Positions 47,901 through 58,249 of a stretch of DNA of 64,000 nucleotides are shown piece after piece. The notes under the pieces are model-generated. The model worked only from the letters and a program-made list of their open reading frames with translations. It was not told the DNA's origin and made no database searches. The translations under genes were made by a program, and so were the position numbers. How positions within the stretch are numbered: the stretch's first letter is position 1; every line of letters begins with the position of its first letter. This DNA comes from Rhizobacter sp. Root1238. GTDB taxonomy: Bacteria; Pseudomonadota; Gammaproteobacteria; Burkholderiales; Burkholderiaceae_C. The stretch is from contig NZ_LMDM01000014.1 of the NCBI RefSeq assembly GCF_001425825.1, positions 42,265 through 106,264 on the forward strand, written 5' to 3'.

Positions 47901-49634
47901 TCAGTGAGAGTCGCGGGGCACTTCGGCACCGCTGCCACCGACCAGGAAGTCGAGGTCGGCACCCAGGTGGGCCTGCTGCACGTGCTCGACGTACAGCTTG
48001 TACCAGCCGCGCTTCGGCGGCTCGGGCGGCTGCCATTGTGCGCGCCGCGCGGCCAGCTCCTCGTCCGACACCTCCAGGTGCAGCTTGCGCTCGTGCACGT
48101 CGAGCTCGATCATGTCGCCGTCGCGCACCAGCGCCAGCGGGCCGCCGGCCGCTGCTTCCGGCGAGGTGTGCAGCACGACGGTGCCGTAGGCGGTGCCGCT
48201 CATGCGTGCGTCCGAGATGCGGACCATGTCGGTGATGCCCTTCTGCAGCACCTTCGGCGGCAGCGGCATGTTGCCGACCTCGGCCATGCCGGGGTAGCCC
48301 TTCGGGCCGCAGTTCTTCAGCACCATCACGCAGTTCTCATCGATGTCCAGCTCGGGATCGTCGATGCGGGCGTGGAAGTCCTCGATGGTCTCGAACACCA
48401 CCGCGCGGCCGCGGTGCTTCAGCAGGTGCGCCGACGCGGCCGAGGGCTTGATCACCGCGCCGTTCGGCGCCAGGTTGCCCTTCACCACCGCGATGCCGGC
48501 CGACGGCATGAACGGCTCGGCCGGGGTCATGATGACCTCGCGGTTGTAGCAGGGGATGTTGGCGATGTTCTCGCCCAGCGTCTTGCCGTTGGCGGTCAGC
48601 GCGCCGGTGTGCAGCTTGTCGGTGATCTGCGTCAGCACCGCCGGCAGCCCGCCGGCGTAGTAGAAGTCCTCCATCAGGAACTTGCCCGAGGGCTGCAGGT
48701 TCACCAGGCAGGGCACGTCGGCACCGAGCTTGTCCCAGTCGTCCAGGTCGAGCTTGACGCCGATGCGCCCGGCGATCGCCATCAGGTGGATCACTGCGTT
48801 GGTCGAGCCGCCGATCGCGGCGTTGGTGCGCACCGCGTTCTCGAAGGCCTCGCGCGTCAGGATCTTCGACATGCGCAGGTCTTCCTTGACCATCTCGACG
48901 ATGCGCCGGCCGGTCAATTGCGCAAGCCGGTTGCGCCGGGTGTCGGCGGCCGGGATCGCGGCGTTCTCCGGCAGCGACATGCCGAGCGCCTCGACCATGC
49001 TGGCCATCGTCGACGCGGTGCCCATCGTCATGCAGCTGCCCTTGGAGCGGTGCATGCACGATTCGGCCGCGGTGAACTCGTCCATCGTCATCTCGCCGGC
49101 GCGCACCATCTCGCTCATCTGCCACACGCCGGTGCCCGAGCCGATGTCCTTGCCGCGGAACTTGCCGTTCAGCATCGGCCCGCCGGACAGGCCGATGGTC
49201 GGCAGGTCGCAGCTGGCCGCGCCCATCATCAGCGACGGGGTGGTCTTGTCGCAGCCCATCAGCAGCACGACGCCGTCGATCGGGTTGCCGCGGATCGATT
49301 CCTCGACGTCCATGCTCGCGAGGTTGCGGAACAGCATCGCGGTCGGGCGCAGCTGGGTCTCGCCGAGCGACATCACCGGGAACTCGAGCGGAAAGCCGCC
49401 GGCCTCGTAGACGCCGCGCTTGACGAACTCCGCCAGCTCGCGGAAGTGCCCGTTGCAAGGGGTCAGCTCGCTCCAGGTGTTGCAGATGCCGATGATCGGG
49501 CGGCCGTCGAGCAGGTCGTGCGGATAGCCTTGGTTCTTCAGCCAGCTGCGGTGCACGAAGCCATCGCGGTCCTGCTTGCCGAACCAGGCGTGGCTGCGCC
49601 GCTTCGGCGGAGCGGGCGGTTTCTTCGAATCCAT
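47901..49634 (-). CDS. IlvD/Edd-family aldonate dehydratase, L-arabonate dehydratase-like
   Basis: A 577-residue iron-sulfur dehydratase. Family blocks: ICNTWSELTPCNGHFRELAEFVKRGV (first cluster Cys), VVLLMGCDKTTPSLMMGAASCDLP (second Cys), AAESCMHRSKGSCMTMGTASTMASMVEALGMSLP (third Cys, Mg2+-binding region), GGSTNAVIHLMAIAGR and the C-terminal DARMSGTAYGTVVLHTSPEAAAGGPLALVRDGD. Length and the long N-terminal form fit L-arabonate/pentonate dehydratases that make 2-keto-3-deoxy sugar acids rather than IlvD. Divergent from the SDR dehydrogenase gene; upstream of and probably co-transcribed with the lactonase. D-galactonate or D-xylonate are alternative substrates. Confidence 0.92.
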   Translation of the reverse strand: MDSKKPPAPPKRRSHAWFGKQDRDGFVHRSWLKNQGYPHDLLDGRPIIGICNTWSELTPCNGHFRELAEFVKRGVYEAGGFPLEFPVMSLGETQLRPTAMLFRNLASMDVEESIRGNPIDGVVLLMGCDKTTPSLMMGAASCDLPTIGLSGGPMLNGKFRGKDIGSGTGVWQMSEMVRAGEMTMDEFTAAESCMHRSKGSCMTMGTASTMASMVEALGMSLPENAAIPAADTRRNRLAQLTGRRIVEMVKEDLRMSKILTREAFENAVRTNAAIGGSTNAVIHLMAIAGRIGVKLDLDDWDKLGADVPCLVNLQPSGKFLMEDFYYAGGLPAVLTQITDKLHTGALTANGKTLGENIANIPCYNREVIMTPAEPFMPSAGIAVVKGNLAPNGAVIKPSAASAHLLKHRGRAVVFETIEDFHARIDDPELDIDENCVMVLKNCGPKGYPGMAEVGNMPLPPKVLQKGITDMVRISDARMSGTAYGTVVLHTSPEAAAGGPLALVRDGDMIELDVHERKLHLEVSDEELAARRAQWQPPEPPKRGWYKLYVEHVQQAHLGADLDFLVGGSGAEVPRDSH

Positions 49635-49807
49635 GGGGTCTGTTGTCTCCGGAGGGGGGCGGGCCGGCCTTGTCCAGGCGGTCGTCGAGTCAGTCGTCGT
49701 ACAAGGCCCTTGACGCGGCGGATCGTATCAAGGCACATTGATAATAGAAAAATAAATAAATTCGCTTCTCACATATCTGAATTGCAATAGATCAAGGACA
49801 AACCCCC
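49635..49807. promoter_or_regulatory. AT-rich divergent promoter of dehydratase and SDR genes
   Basis: Contrasts with the flanking GC-rich sequence: 49735-49792 is strongly AT-rich. It holds the 10-mer CGGATCGTAT (49719-49728), shared with the other divergent promoter at 51721-51730, inside an inverted repeat CCTTGA-N14-TCAAGG (49708-49733). Likely regulated by the GbpR-like LysR protein encoded at 50705-51673. Confidence 0.6.
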
Positions 49808-50590
49808 ATGGCAAGTGCCACGACAGCCGTTCTAGCGTCATTCCCCAGCCTGCGCGGACGCCGCGTTTTCATCACCGGCGGCGGCACCGGGATCGGTGCG
49901 GCCGTCGTCAGCGCGTTCGCGGAGCAGGGCGCGCTGGTGGCCTTCGTCGATGTCGCCGAAGCGGCCAGCCGCGAGCTGGTGCAGCAGATCGAGGCGGCCG
50001 GGCACCCGGCGCCGTGGTTCCGGCCCTGCGACGTGCGCGACGTGCCGGCGCTGCAGCAGGCGATCGCCGATGCCGAAGCGGCGCTCGGTGATTTCGCGGT
50101 GCTGGTCAACAACGTCGCGAGCGACGACCGCCACACGCTGGAATCGGTGACGCCGGCGTACTACGACCAGCGCATGTCGATCAACGAGCGGCCGGCGTTC
50201 TTCGCGATCCAGGCGGTGGTGCCGGGGATGAAGCGGCTCGGTTTCGGTTCGGTGGTCAACTTCGGCTCGACCGGCTGGCAGGGCAAGGACGGGGCGTACC
50301 CCTGCTACGCAATCGCGAAGTCGTCGGTCAACGGGCTGACGCGCGGACTGGCGAAGCCGCTCGGCGAGCACCGCATTCGCATCAACACGGTGTCGCCGGG
50401 GTGGGTCATGACGGAACGGCAGGTGAAGCTGTGGTTCACCGCCGAGAGCGAAGAGGTGCTGAAGCGCAACCAGTGCCTGCCGGACAAGCTGCAGCCGGGC
50501 GACGTGGCGCGGATGGTGCTGTTCCTCGCGGCGGACGACAGCGCGATGTGCACTGCGCAGGAGTTCAAGGTCGACGCGGGCTGGTCGTAG
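49808..50590 (+). CDS. SDR-family sugar 1-dehydrogenase
   Basis: A 260-residue short-chain dehydrogenase. Cofactor motif TGGGTGIGAAVV (about residues 23-34), NNVAS (in place of NNAG), catalytic Ser in NFGSTGW and Tyr/Lys in YAIAKSS, and the C-terminal GDVARMVLFLAADDSAMCTAQEFKVDAGW. In this island it most likely oxidises an aldose (L-arabinose or D-galactose) to the aldonolactone using NAD(P)+, the first step of the pathway. Divergent from the dehydratase gene, followed by a hairpin that ends the transcript before the convergent LysR gene. Confidence 0.88.
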   Translation: MASATTAVLASFPSLRGRRVFITGGGTGIGAAVVSAFAEQGALVAFVDVAEAASRELVQQIEAAGHPAPWFRPCDVRDVPALQQAIADAEAALGDFAVLVNNVASDDRHTLESVTPAYYDQRMSINERPAFFAIQAVVPGMKRLGFGSVVNFGSTGWQGKDGAYPCYAIAKSSVNGLTRGLAKPLGEHRIRINTVSPGWVMTERQVKLWFTAESEEVLKRNQCLPDKLQPGDVARMVLFLAADDSAMCTAQEFKVDAGWS

Positions 50591-50599
50591 GCTTCTCTA

Positions 50600-50702
50600 C
50601 CGTTCGCCCTGAGCAGGGACCGAGCTGGTCGAAGGCCCGTCCGTCGAAGGGTTGGTGCCATGGCACGAGGCCTTCGACAAGCTCGGTCCGAACGGCTTTT
50701 TT
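50600..50702. terminator. REP-like hairpin acting as bidirectional terminator
   Basis: Second copy of the CGTTCGCCCTGAGC...TCGAAGG element: left arm 50600-50634 (with a roughly 10-nt insertion CCCTGAGCAG), right arm CCTTCGACAAGCTCGGTCCG and on to 50695, then six T residues on the plus strand. It lies between the convergent SDR and LysR genes, 9 nt past one stop and 2-10 nt before the other, ideal for terminating both. Confidence 0.75.
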
Positions 50703-50704
50703 GT

Positions 50705-51673
50705 TCAGGCTTCCACGCTCACGTCGAACTTCGCTCCGTAGACGGTCACCGCCGTCGTCTTCAGCGCCTTCAGCATCACCTTCGCCGCCGGCGACAGCAG
50801 CCGGTCGGTGCGGGTGATGATGCCGAACGCATCCATCTGGCAGGGCAGCGCGATCGGCAGCAGCGACACGATGCCGTGCGCCGCGTAGTAGCGCGCCACA
50901 TCGGTCGCGACCACCGCGATCATGTCGCTCTGTTGCAGCATCTTCGTCATGAACAGCAGCGCCGAGGTCTCGATCACGTTCATCGGCGCCTCCAGCCCCT
51001 CTTCCTGGAACATCAGGTCGAAGCGGTGCCGCAGCACGCTGCCGCTGGGCGACACGATCCAGCCGGCGTTCACCACGTCGCGCAGCCCCAGGTGCGCCAC
51101 CGACAGCAGCGGGTGCCCCGGCCGGGTGATCGCGCACACCGTTTCCTCGGTCAGCGTCTCGTAGCGCAGGTCGGTCTTGTCGTGCTGCGCGAACAGCCGC
51201 GCGACCAGCATGTCGAGCTTGCCCTGCGCCAGCCGGTCGAGCAGCACGTCGCTGGTCTCGATCTGCACGCCGATGCGCAGGCTCGGGTGCTCCTGCTTGA
51301 CCAGCGCGACCGCCGGCGGCAGCAGCACCAGCCCCGGCGCGGTGATCGCGCCGACGCTGACCTGGCCGTAGCGCCCGGCCTTGATCGCTTCCAGCTCGTC
51401 GTGCGCCTGGTTCAGGCTGCTCAGCGCGACCCGCGCATGCCGGATCATCGTCTCGCCGTACCAGGTGGGCCGCATGCCGCGCGGCAGCCGCTCGAACAAC
51501 GGCACCTCCAGCACGTCTTCGAGATCCTTCAGGAGTTTCGACGCGGCCGGCTGCGTCATGTTGAGCACCTGGGCCGCGCGGTGGATGTTGCCCTCTTCGT
51601 CGAGCGCCACCAGCAGCAGCAGCTGCCGCGTCTTCAGGCGGGCGCGGATGAACCAATGGGTGTAGTTCGTCAT
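50705..51673 (-). CDS. LysR-family regulator of sugar island, GbpR-like
   Basis: A 322-residue LTTR. HTH at about residues 8-68 (LKTRQLLLLVALDEEGNIHRAAQVLNMTQPAASKLLKDLEDVLEVPLFERLPRGMRPT), effector domain 98-300 (VSVGAITAPGLVLLPPAVALVKQEHPSLRIGVQIE). Resembles GbpR, which controls chvE and galactose/arabinose genes in Agrobacterium and Azospirillum. Divergent from the AraD1 gene with 158 nt between, and between the two halves of the sugar island, so it is the obvious regulator of both. Confidence 0.86.
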   Translation of the reverse strand: MTNYTHWFIRARLKTRQLLLLVALDEEGNIHRAAQVLNMTQPAASKLLKDLEDVLEVPLFERLPRGMRPTWYGETMIRHARVALSSLNQAHDELEAIKAGRYGQVSVGAITAPGLVLLPPAVALVKQEHPSLRIGVQIETSDVLLDRLAQGKLDMLVARLFAQHDKTDLRYETLTEETVCAITRPGHPLLSVAHLGLRDVVNAGWIVSPSGSVLRHRFDLMFQEEGLEAPMNVIETSALLFMTKMLQQSDMIAVVATDVARYYAAHGIVSLLPIALPCQMDAFGIITRTDRLLSPAAKVMLKALKTTAVTVYGAKFDVSVEA

Positions 51674-51831
51674 GCGAAAGGGCGTTGTCTCGGCGCGCCA
51701 CTAGGGGTTTTTATCGATGCCGGATCGTATATGTGTTTTCGGCAAATATCTATTAGAAAGTTATAGCTCCGCTCATTAGGATGCGGCACCTTCACCCAAG
51801 CCTCGCTTGCCAGACGAGAAGCGCCTGCCCC
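51674..51831. promoter_or_regulatory. Divergent promoter of LysR and AraD1 genes
   Basis: Contains CGGATCGTAT (51721-51730), identical to 49719-49728, embedded in an AT-rich core (51728-51770: ATATGTGTTTTC, AAATATCTATTAG). No exact -35/-10 pair with a 17-nt spacer is obvious on either strand. Shared motif suggests common control of both divergent promoters of the island. Confidence 0.6.
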
Positions 51832-52833
51832 ATGAGACTGATCCAGTTCCTCGCCGAAAACGGCACCCAGCATGTGGGTTGCGTGGCAGACGACGGCCGT
51901 TCGGTGCGCGCGGTCGGCGGTTTCGTCAGCAGCTACGAATTGGCGCAGGCTGCGATTGCCCGCCGCGTATCGGTCGATGCGCTGGCGCAACCGGCGCTCA
52001 CCGGCGAGGCGCTGCCGTATGACGTGCTGCTGCGCGAACAGCGTGTGCTGACGCCGCTGGCGCATCCCGACGTCGCGCACTGCTTCGTCACCGGCACCGG
52101 CCTCACGCACACCGGCAGCGCGTCGGCGCGCGATGCGATGCACCAGAAGCTGTCGGGCGGCGAGGAAACGCTGTCCGATTCGATGCGCATCTTCAAGTGG
52201 GGCATGGAAGGCGGCCGTCCGGCCGACGGCCTGCCCGGCGTGCAGCCCGAGTGGTTCTACAAGGGCAACGGCAGCATCGTCGCGGCGCCCGGCGCGCCGC
52301 TCGCGATGCCCGACTTTGCGCTCGACGGCGGCGAGGAGCCCGAGCTGGTCGGCCTGTACGTGATCGGCCCCGACGGCCAGCCGTACCGCCTCGGCTACGC
52401 GATCGGCAACGAGTTCTCCGACCACGTCACCGAGCGCCAGAACTACCTCTACCTGGCCCATTCGAAGCTGCGCGTCTGCGCGATCGGCCCCGAGCTGCGC
52501 AGCGGCGCGCTGCCGGCGCACCTCGAAGGCACCAGCCGCATCCGGCGCGGCAGCGAGGTCCGCTGGGAAAAGCCGTTCCTGACCGGCGAGGCCAACATGT
52601 GCCATTCGCTGGCCAACCTCGAATACCACCACTTCAAGTACGAGGCGCACCGCCAGCCGGGCGACGTGCACCTGCACTTCTTCGGCACCGCGACGCTCAG
52701 CTTCTCGGACAACGTCCGCGTCGAGCCGGGCGACTGCTTCGAGATCGACCTGCCGGCGCTCGGTGCGCCGCTGGTCAACCCGCTGGCGCTGGTCGATCGC
52801 CGCTTCGCGATCGGCGGCGTGCGCGCCCTCTGA
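51832..52833 (+). CDS. AraD1/GguC family fumarylacetoacetase-fold protein
   Basis: A 333-residue protein of the FAH superfamily. MRLIQFLAENGTQHVGCVADDGR at the N-terminus, then HCFVTGTGLTHTGSASARDAMH, FKWGMEGGRPADGLPGVQPEWFYKGNGSIVAAPG, EPELVGLYVIGPDGQPYRLGYAIGNEFSDHVTERQNYLYLAHSKLR and the acidic metal ligands (ExE...D). AraD1 proteins are assigned as 2-keto-3-deoxy-L-arabonate dehydratases, forming 2-ketoglutarate semialdehyde; GguC of Agrobacterium is in the same family and lies with chvE/gguAB, exactly as here. First gene of the operon ending in the two ABC importers. Confidence 0.88.
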   Translation: MRLIQFLAENGTQHVGCVADDGRSVRAVGGFVSSYELAQAAIARRVSVDALAQPALTGEALPYDVLLREQRVLTPLAHPDVAHCFVTGTGLTHTGSASARDAMHQKLSGGEETLSDSMRIFKWGMEGGRPADGLPGVQPEWFYKGNGSIVAAPGAPLAMPDFALDGGEEPELVGLYVIGPDGQPYRLGYAIGNEFSDHVTERQNYLYLAHSKLRVCAIGPELRSGALPAHLEGTSRIRRGSEVRWEKPFLTGEANMCHSLANLEYHHFKYEAHRQPGDVHLHFFGTATLSFSDNVRVEPGDCFEIDLPALGAPLVNPLALVDRRFAIGGVRAL

Positions 52834-52846
52834 CCCGGTGCGGACC

Positions 52847-54283
52847 ATGACGCAGAGCTACAAGAACTACATCAACGGCCGCTGGGAGACCGGCGTCACG
52901 ACCGGCATGAGCAGCAACCCGTCCGACCTGGACGAGGTGGTCGCCGAATACGCCCGCGCCGACGGCAACCAGGCCGAGGTCGCGATCCGTGCCGCGGCCG
53001 ATGCCGCGCCGGCCTGGGGCCTGAGCACGCCGCAGCGGCGTGCCGACGCGCTCGACCAGATCGGCAGCGAGATCCTCGCCCGCAAGGACGAGCTCGGCCA
53101 GCTGCTGGCCCGCGAGGAAGGCAAGACCCTGCCGGAGGCGATCGGCGAGGCCGCGCGCGCCGGCAACATCTTCAAGTTCTTCGCCGGCGAGGCGCTGCGC
53201 GCGGCCGGCGAGCACCTGCCGTCGGTGCGGCCGGGCGTCGAGGTCGACATCACCCGCGAGCCGGTCGGCGTGGTCGGCATCATCGCGCCGTGGAATTTCC
53301 CGCTCGCCATTCCCGCGTGGAAGATCGCGCCGGCGCTGGCCTACGGCAACAGCGTCGTCTTCAAGCCGGCCGAGCTGGTGCCGGCCTGTGCCGCGGCGCT
53401 GGCCGAGATCATCAGCCGCGCCGGCCTGCCGGCGGGCGTGTTCAACCTGGTGATGGGCAGTGGCCGGCAGGTCGGCCAGGCGATGGTCGACAGCCCGCTG
53501 GTCGATGCGATCAGCTTCACCGGCTCGGTGGGCACCGGCGAGCAGATCCTGAAGGCCGCGACCGCGCGGCGCGCCAAGGTGCAGCTGGAGATGGGCGGCA
53601 AGAACCCGCTGGTGGTGCTGGCCGATGCCGACCTCGACCAGGCTGTCGAATGCGCGGTGCAGGGCTCGTTCTTCTCGACCGGGCAGCGCTGCACCGCGTC
53701 GAGCCGGATCATCGTCGACGCGACGGTGCACGACCGCTTCGTCGCGAAGATGCGCGACCGCACCCGCGGGCTGAAGGTCGGCCATGCGCTGGAGCGCGGC
53801 ATCGACATCGGCCCGGTGGTCGACCGCAGCCAGCTCGACACCAACCTCGGCTACCTGGAGATCGCGCGCAACGAAGGCGCCGAGCTCGTCACCGGCGGCG
53901 AGCTGCTGCAGCGCGCGACGCGCGGCCACTTCATGGCGCCGGCGCTGCTGCTCGCGCAGCCGCAGCACCGCGTGGCGCGCGAGGAGATCTTCGGCCCGGT
54001 CGCCTGCGTGCTGAAGGCCGATGGTTTCGAGCATGCACTGGCGCTCGCCAACGACACGCCGTTCGGCCTGTGCGCCGGCGTCTGCACCCAGTCGCTGAAG
54101 CTCGCGACGCAGTTCAAGCGGCAAGCCAAGGTCGGCATGGTGATGGTCAACCTGCCGACCGCCGGCGTCGACTACCACGTGCCGTTCGGCGGCCGCAAGG
54201 GATCGAGCCACGGCCCGCGCGAGCAGGGACGCTACGCCGCCGAGTTCTACACCACGGTCAAGACGGCGTACACGCTGGCCTGA
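52847..54283 (+). CDS. Aldehyde dehydrogenase, 2-ketoglutarate semialdehyde dehydrogenase-like
   Basis: A 478-residue ALDH. NAD-binding IIAPWNFPLAIPAWKIAPALAYGNSVVFKPAE, catalytic Glu in LEMGGKNPLVVLADADL, catalytic Cys in FFSTGQRCTASSR, and C-terminal EEIFGPVACVLKADGFEHALALANDTPFGLCAGVCTQSL. In the oxidative pentose pathway it would convert 2-ketoglutarate semialdehyde to 2-ketoglutarate. Thirteen nucleotides after AraD1, the two final pathway enzymes are co-transcribed. A different semialdehyde substrate is possible, but the pathway context is strong. Confidence 0.9.
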   Translation: MTQSYKNYINGRWETGVTTGMSSNPSDLDEVVAEYARADGNQAEVAIRAAADAAPAWGLSTPQRRADALDQIGSEILARKDELGQLLAREEGKTLPEAIGEAARAGNIFKFFAGEALRAAGEHLPSVRPGVEVDITREPVGVVGIIAPWNFPLAIPAWKIAPALAYGNSVVFKPAELVPACAAALAEIISRAGLPAGVFNLVMGSGRQVGQAMVDSPLVDAISFTGSVGTGEQILKAATARRAKVQLEMGGKNPLVVLADADLDQAVECAVQGSFFSTGQRCTASSRIIVDATVHDRFVAKMRDRTRGLKVGHALERGIDIGPVVDRSQLDTNLGYLEIARNEGAELVTGGELLQRATRGHFMAPALLLAQPQHRVAREEIFGPVACVLKADGFEHALALANDTPFGLCAGVCTQSLKLATQFKRQAKVGMVMVNLPTAGVDYHVPFGGRKGSSHGPREQGRYAAEFYTTVKTAYTLA

Positions 54284-54413
54284 TCCTGGAACGACAGACA
54301 GAGGAGTTCCACCCCACGCCTGAGCTTCACCGCCCTTGCGCTTTGATGCGGCACCCCGGCACCGCCGGAACAAGCCGTGCGTTTTTCATGCCACCCACCA
54401 AGAGGAGACAACC

Positions 54414-55379
54414 GTGAAATTCCAAAGACGTTCCCTGTTTGCAGCGATGGCTGCGGCATCCCTGGCCGCGGCCCTGCCGTTCAAGGCCTTCGCCCAGAAG
54501 AAGATCGTGCTCGGCTTCAGCCAGATCGGTGCCGAAAGCGAATGGCGCACCGCGAACAGCGAGTCGATCAAGTCGTCCGCCAAGGAAGCGGGCGTCGACC
54601 TGAAGTTCTCCGACGCGCAGCAGAAGCAGGAGAACCAGATCAAGGCCATCCGCAGCTTCATCGCGCAGAAGGTCGACGTGATCGCGTTCTCGCCGGTCGT
54701 CGAATCCGGCTGGGGCACCGTGCTGCGCGAGGCCAAGGCCGCCAAGATCCCGGTGATCCTGTCGGACCGCGCGGTCGACGAGAAGGACGACAGCCTGTGG
54801 GTCTCGTTCATGGGCTCCGACTTCGTCGAGGAAGGCCGCCGCGCCGGCCGCTGGCTGGTCGAGAAGATGAAGGACCAGAAGGGCGACGTGAACATCGTCG
54901 AGCTGCAGGGCACCGTCGGCTCGGCGCCGGCGATCGACCGCAAGAAGGGCTTCGAGGAAATCGTCAAGGCCGACCCGAAGTTCAAGATCATCCGCTCGCA
55001 GACCGGCGACTTCACCCGTGCCAAGGGCAAGGAAGTGATGGAGGCGTTCCTGAAGGCCGAGGGCAAGAAGATCAACGTGCTCTACGCGCACAACGACGAC
55101 ATGGCCATCGGCGCGATCCAGGCGATCGAGGAAGCCGGCATGAAGCCCGCGAAGGACATCGTGATCATCTCGATCGACGCCGTGAAGGGCGCCTTCGAGG
55201 CGATGATCGCCGGCAAGCTGAACGTGTCGGTCGAATGCAGCCCGCTGCTCGGCCCGCAGCTGATGCAGGCCGTCAAGGACCTGGTGGCCGGCAAGACCAT
55301 TCCGAAGCGCATCGTGACGCAGGAAGGCGTCTTCCCGATGGAGGTCGCTGCCAAGGAATTCCCCAATCGCAAGTATTGA
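54414..55379 (+). CDS. ytfQ: Periplasmic sugar-binding protein, YtfQ-like
   Basis: A 321-residue Peripla_BP_4 protein with signal peptide ending AFAQKK (RRSLFAAMAAASLAAALPFKAFAQ). IVLGFSQIGAESEWRTANSESIKSSAKEAGVDLKFSD matches YtfQ, the galactofuranose/arabinofuranose receptor of E. coli. It lies at the head of the transporter part of the operon although its membrane partners (ytfR, ytfT, yjfF) are 4 kb downstream, with the chvE/ggu cassette inserted between. Start is GTG 54414 with AGAGGAGA upstream at ideal distance; the earlier in-frame ATG lies without a site. Confidence 0.92.
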   Translation: MKFQRRSLFAAMAAASLAAALPFKAFAQKKIVLGFSQIGAESEWRTANSESIKSSAKEAGVDLKFSDAQQKQENQIKAIRSFIAQKVDVIAFSPVVESGWGTVLREAKAAKIPVILSDRAVDEKDDSLWVSFMGSDFVEEGRRAGRWLVEKMKDQKGDVNIVELQGTVGSAPAIDRKKGFEEIVKADPKFKIIRSQTGDFTRAKGKEVMEAFLKAEGKKINVLYAHNDDMAIGAIQAIEEAGMKPAKDIVIISIDAVKGAFEAMIAGKLNVSVECSPLLGPQLMQAVKDLVAGKTIPKRIVTQEGVFPMEVAAKEFPNRKY

Positions 55380-55396
55380 GCGATGGGGTGAGACTG

Positions 55397-55441
55397 GGCT
55401 TCGCAGCAACGCGCGAAGCCTGTCGGAGCAGGCCGCGCTCC
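55397..55441. other. Two adjacent hairpins between ytfQ and chvE
   Basis: GGCTTCGC / GCGAAGCC (55397-55404 and 55413-55420) followed by GGAGC / GCTCC (55425-55429 and 55437-55441). No U-run follows. Such 3' hairpins often protect binding-protein messages from exonucleases. Confidence 0.45.
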
Positions 55442-55496
55442 GGCCGCCGCCCAGTGGAGCGGCGATGACGAACCCCCCATGACTGGAGACAGAGAA

Positions 55497-56567
55497 GTGA
55501 AAACCATCCGTACGATCCTGGCCTCGCTGGCCACTTTTGCCGTTGTGGCCATCGCGCCCCTGGCTGCGCATGCGCAGGACAAGGGCTCGATCGCGATCTC
55601 GATGCCGACCAAGTCGTCCGCGCGCTGGATCGCCGACGGCTCCAACATGGTCAAGTACCTGCAGGAGAAGGGCTACAAGACCGACCTGCAGTACGCCGAG
55701 GACGACATCCCGAACCAGCTGGCGCAGATCGAGAACATGATCACCAAGGGCGCCAAGGTGCTGGTGATCGCCGCGATCGACGGCACGACCCTCACCGACG
55801 TGCTGCAGAAGGCCGCCGACAAGGGCGTCAAGGTCATCGCCTACGACCGCCTGATCAAGGGCTCGAAGAACGTCGACTACTACGCCACGTTCGACAACTT
55901 CCAGGTCGGCGTGCTGCAGGCGAGCTACATCGAGCAGAAGCTGGGCCTGAAGAGCGGCAAGGGCCCGTTCAACATCGAGCTGTTCGGCGGCTCGGCCGAC
56001 GACAACAACGCGTTCTTCTTCTACAACGGCGCGATGTCGGTGCTGGACCCGTACATCAAGAGCGGCAAGCTGGTCGTTCGCAGCAAGCAGGTCGGCATGG
56101 ACAAGGTCGCCACGCTGCGCTGGGACGGCGCGGTCGCCCAGGCCCGCATGGACAACCTGCTGAGCGCGTACTACTCGGGTGCCCACGTCGACGCCGTGCT
56201 GTCGCCGTACGACGGCCTGTCGATCGGGATCATCTCGTCGCTGAAGGGTGTCGGCTACGGCACGCCGAAGCAGCCGATGCCGGTCATCACCGGCCAGGAC
56301 GCCGAGGTGCCGTCGGTCAAGTCGATCCAGAAGGGCGAGCAGACCTCGACCATCTTCAAGGACACGCGTGAACTGGCCAAGGTCACCGTCGGCATGGTCG
56401 ACGCGGTGCTGGGCGGCAAGAAGCCCGAGATCAACGACACCAAGACCTACAACAACGGCGTGAAGGTCGTGCCCTCGTACCTGCTGAAGCCGGTCAGCGT
56501 CGACGCGAGCAACTGGAAGCAGGTGCTGGTCGGCAGCGGCTATTACACCGAAGCGCAGCTGAAGTAA
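55497..56567 (+). CDS. chvE: Periplasmic multi-sugar-binding protein ChvE
   Basis: A 356-residue sugar receptor; signal peptide to [84 protein letters not shown] is a very close match to ChvE of Agrobacterium/Azospirillum, which binds D-galactose, L-arabinose, D-glucose and D-xylose and, in Agrobacterium, also assists chemotaxis and virulence sensing. GTG 55497 is preferred: GGAG precedes it, whereas ATG 55479 lies inside the leader. A strong terminator follows before gguA, so this receptor should be made in excess over the importer. Confidence 0.94.
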   Translation: MKTIRTILASLATFAVVAIAPLAAHAQDKGSIAISMPTKSSARWIADGSNMVKYLQEKGYKTDLQYAEDDIPNQLAQIENMITKGAKVLVIAAIDGTTLTDVLQKAADKGVKVIAYDRLIKGSKNVDYYATFDNFQVGVLQASYIEQKLGLKSGKGPFNIELFGGSADDNNAFFFYNGAMSVLDPYIKSGKLVVRSKQVGMDKVATLRWDGAVAQARMDNLLSAYYSGAHVDAVLSPYDGLSIGIISSLKGVGYGTPKQPMPVITGQDAEVPSVKSIQKGEQTSTIFKDTRELAKVTVGMVDAVLGGKKPEINDTKTYNNGVKVVPSYLLKPVSVDASNWKQVLVGSGYYTEAQLK

Positions 56568-56586
56568 CCGCCTCTTGGCGCGGCGT

Positions 56587-56619
56587 GGGTTCTGCGCGGC
56601 GTGCGCAGAACCCTTTTTT
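56587..56619 (+). terminator. Rho-independent terminator/attenuator between chvE and gguA
   Basis: A perfect 11-bp stem GGGTTCTGCGC / GCGCAGAACCC with a 5-nt loop followed by six T residues. It is internal to the operon, so partial readthrough would set the ratio of ChvE to the GguAB membrane complex; alternatively gguA has its own promoter in the 28 nt that follow, which looks too short. Confidence 0.88.
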
Positions 56620-56647
56620 GCAGTCGGAACGATCCAGAGGACCAAGG

Positions 56648-58238
<1,591 letters not shown>

Positions 58239-58249
<11 letters not shown>

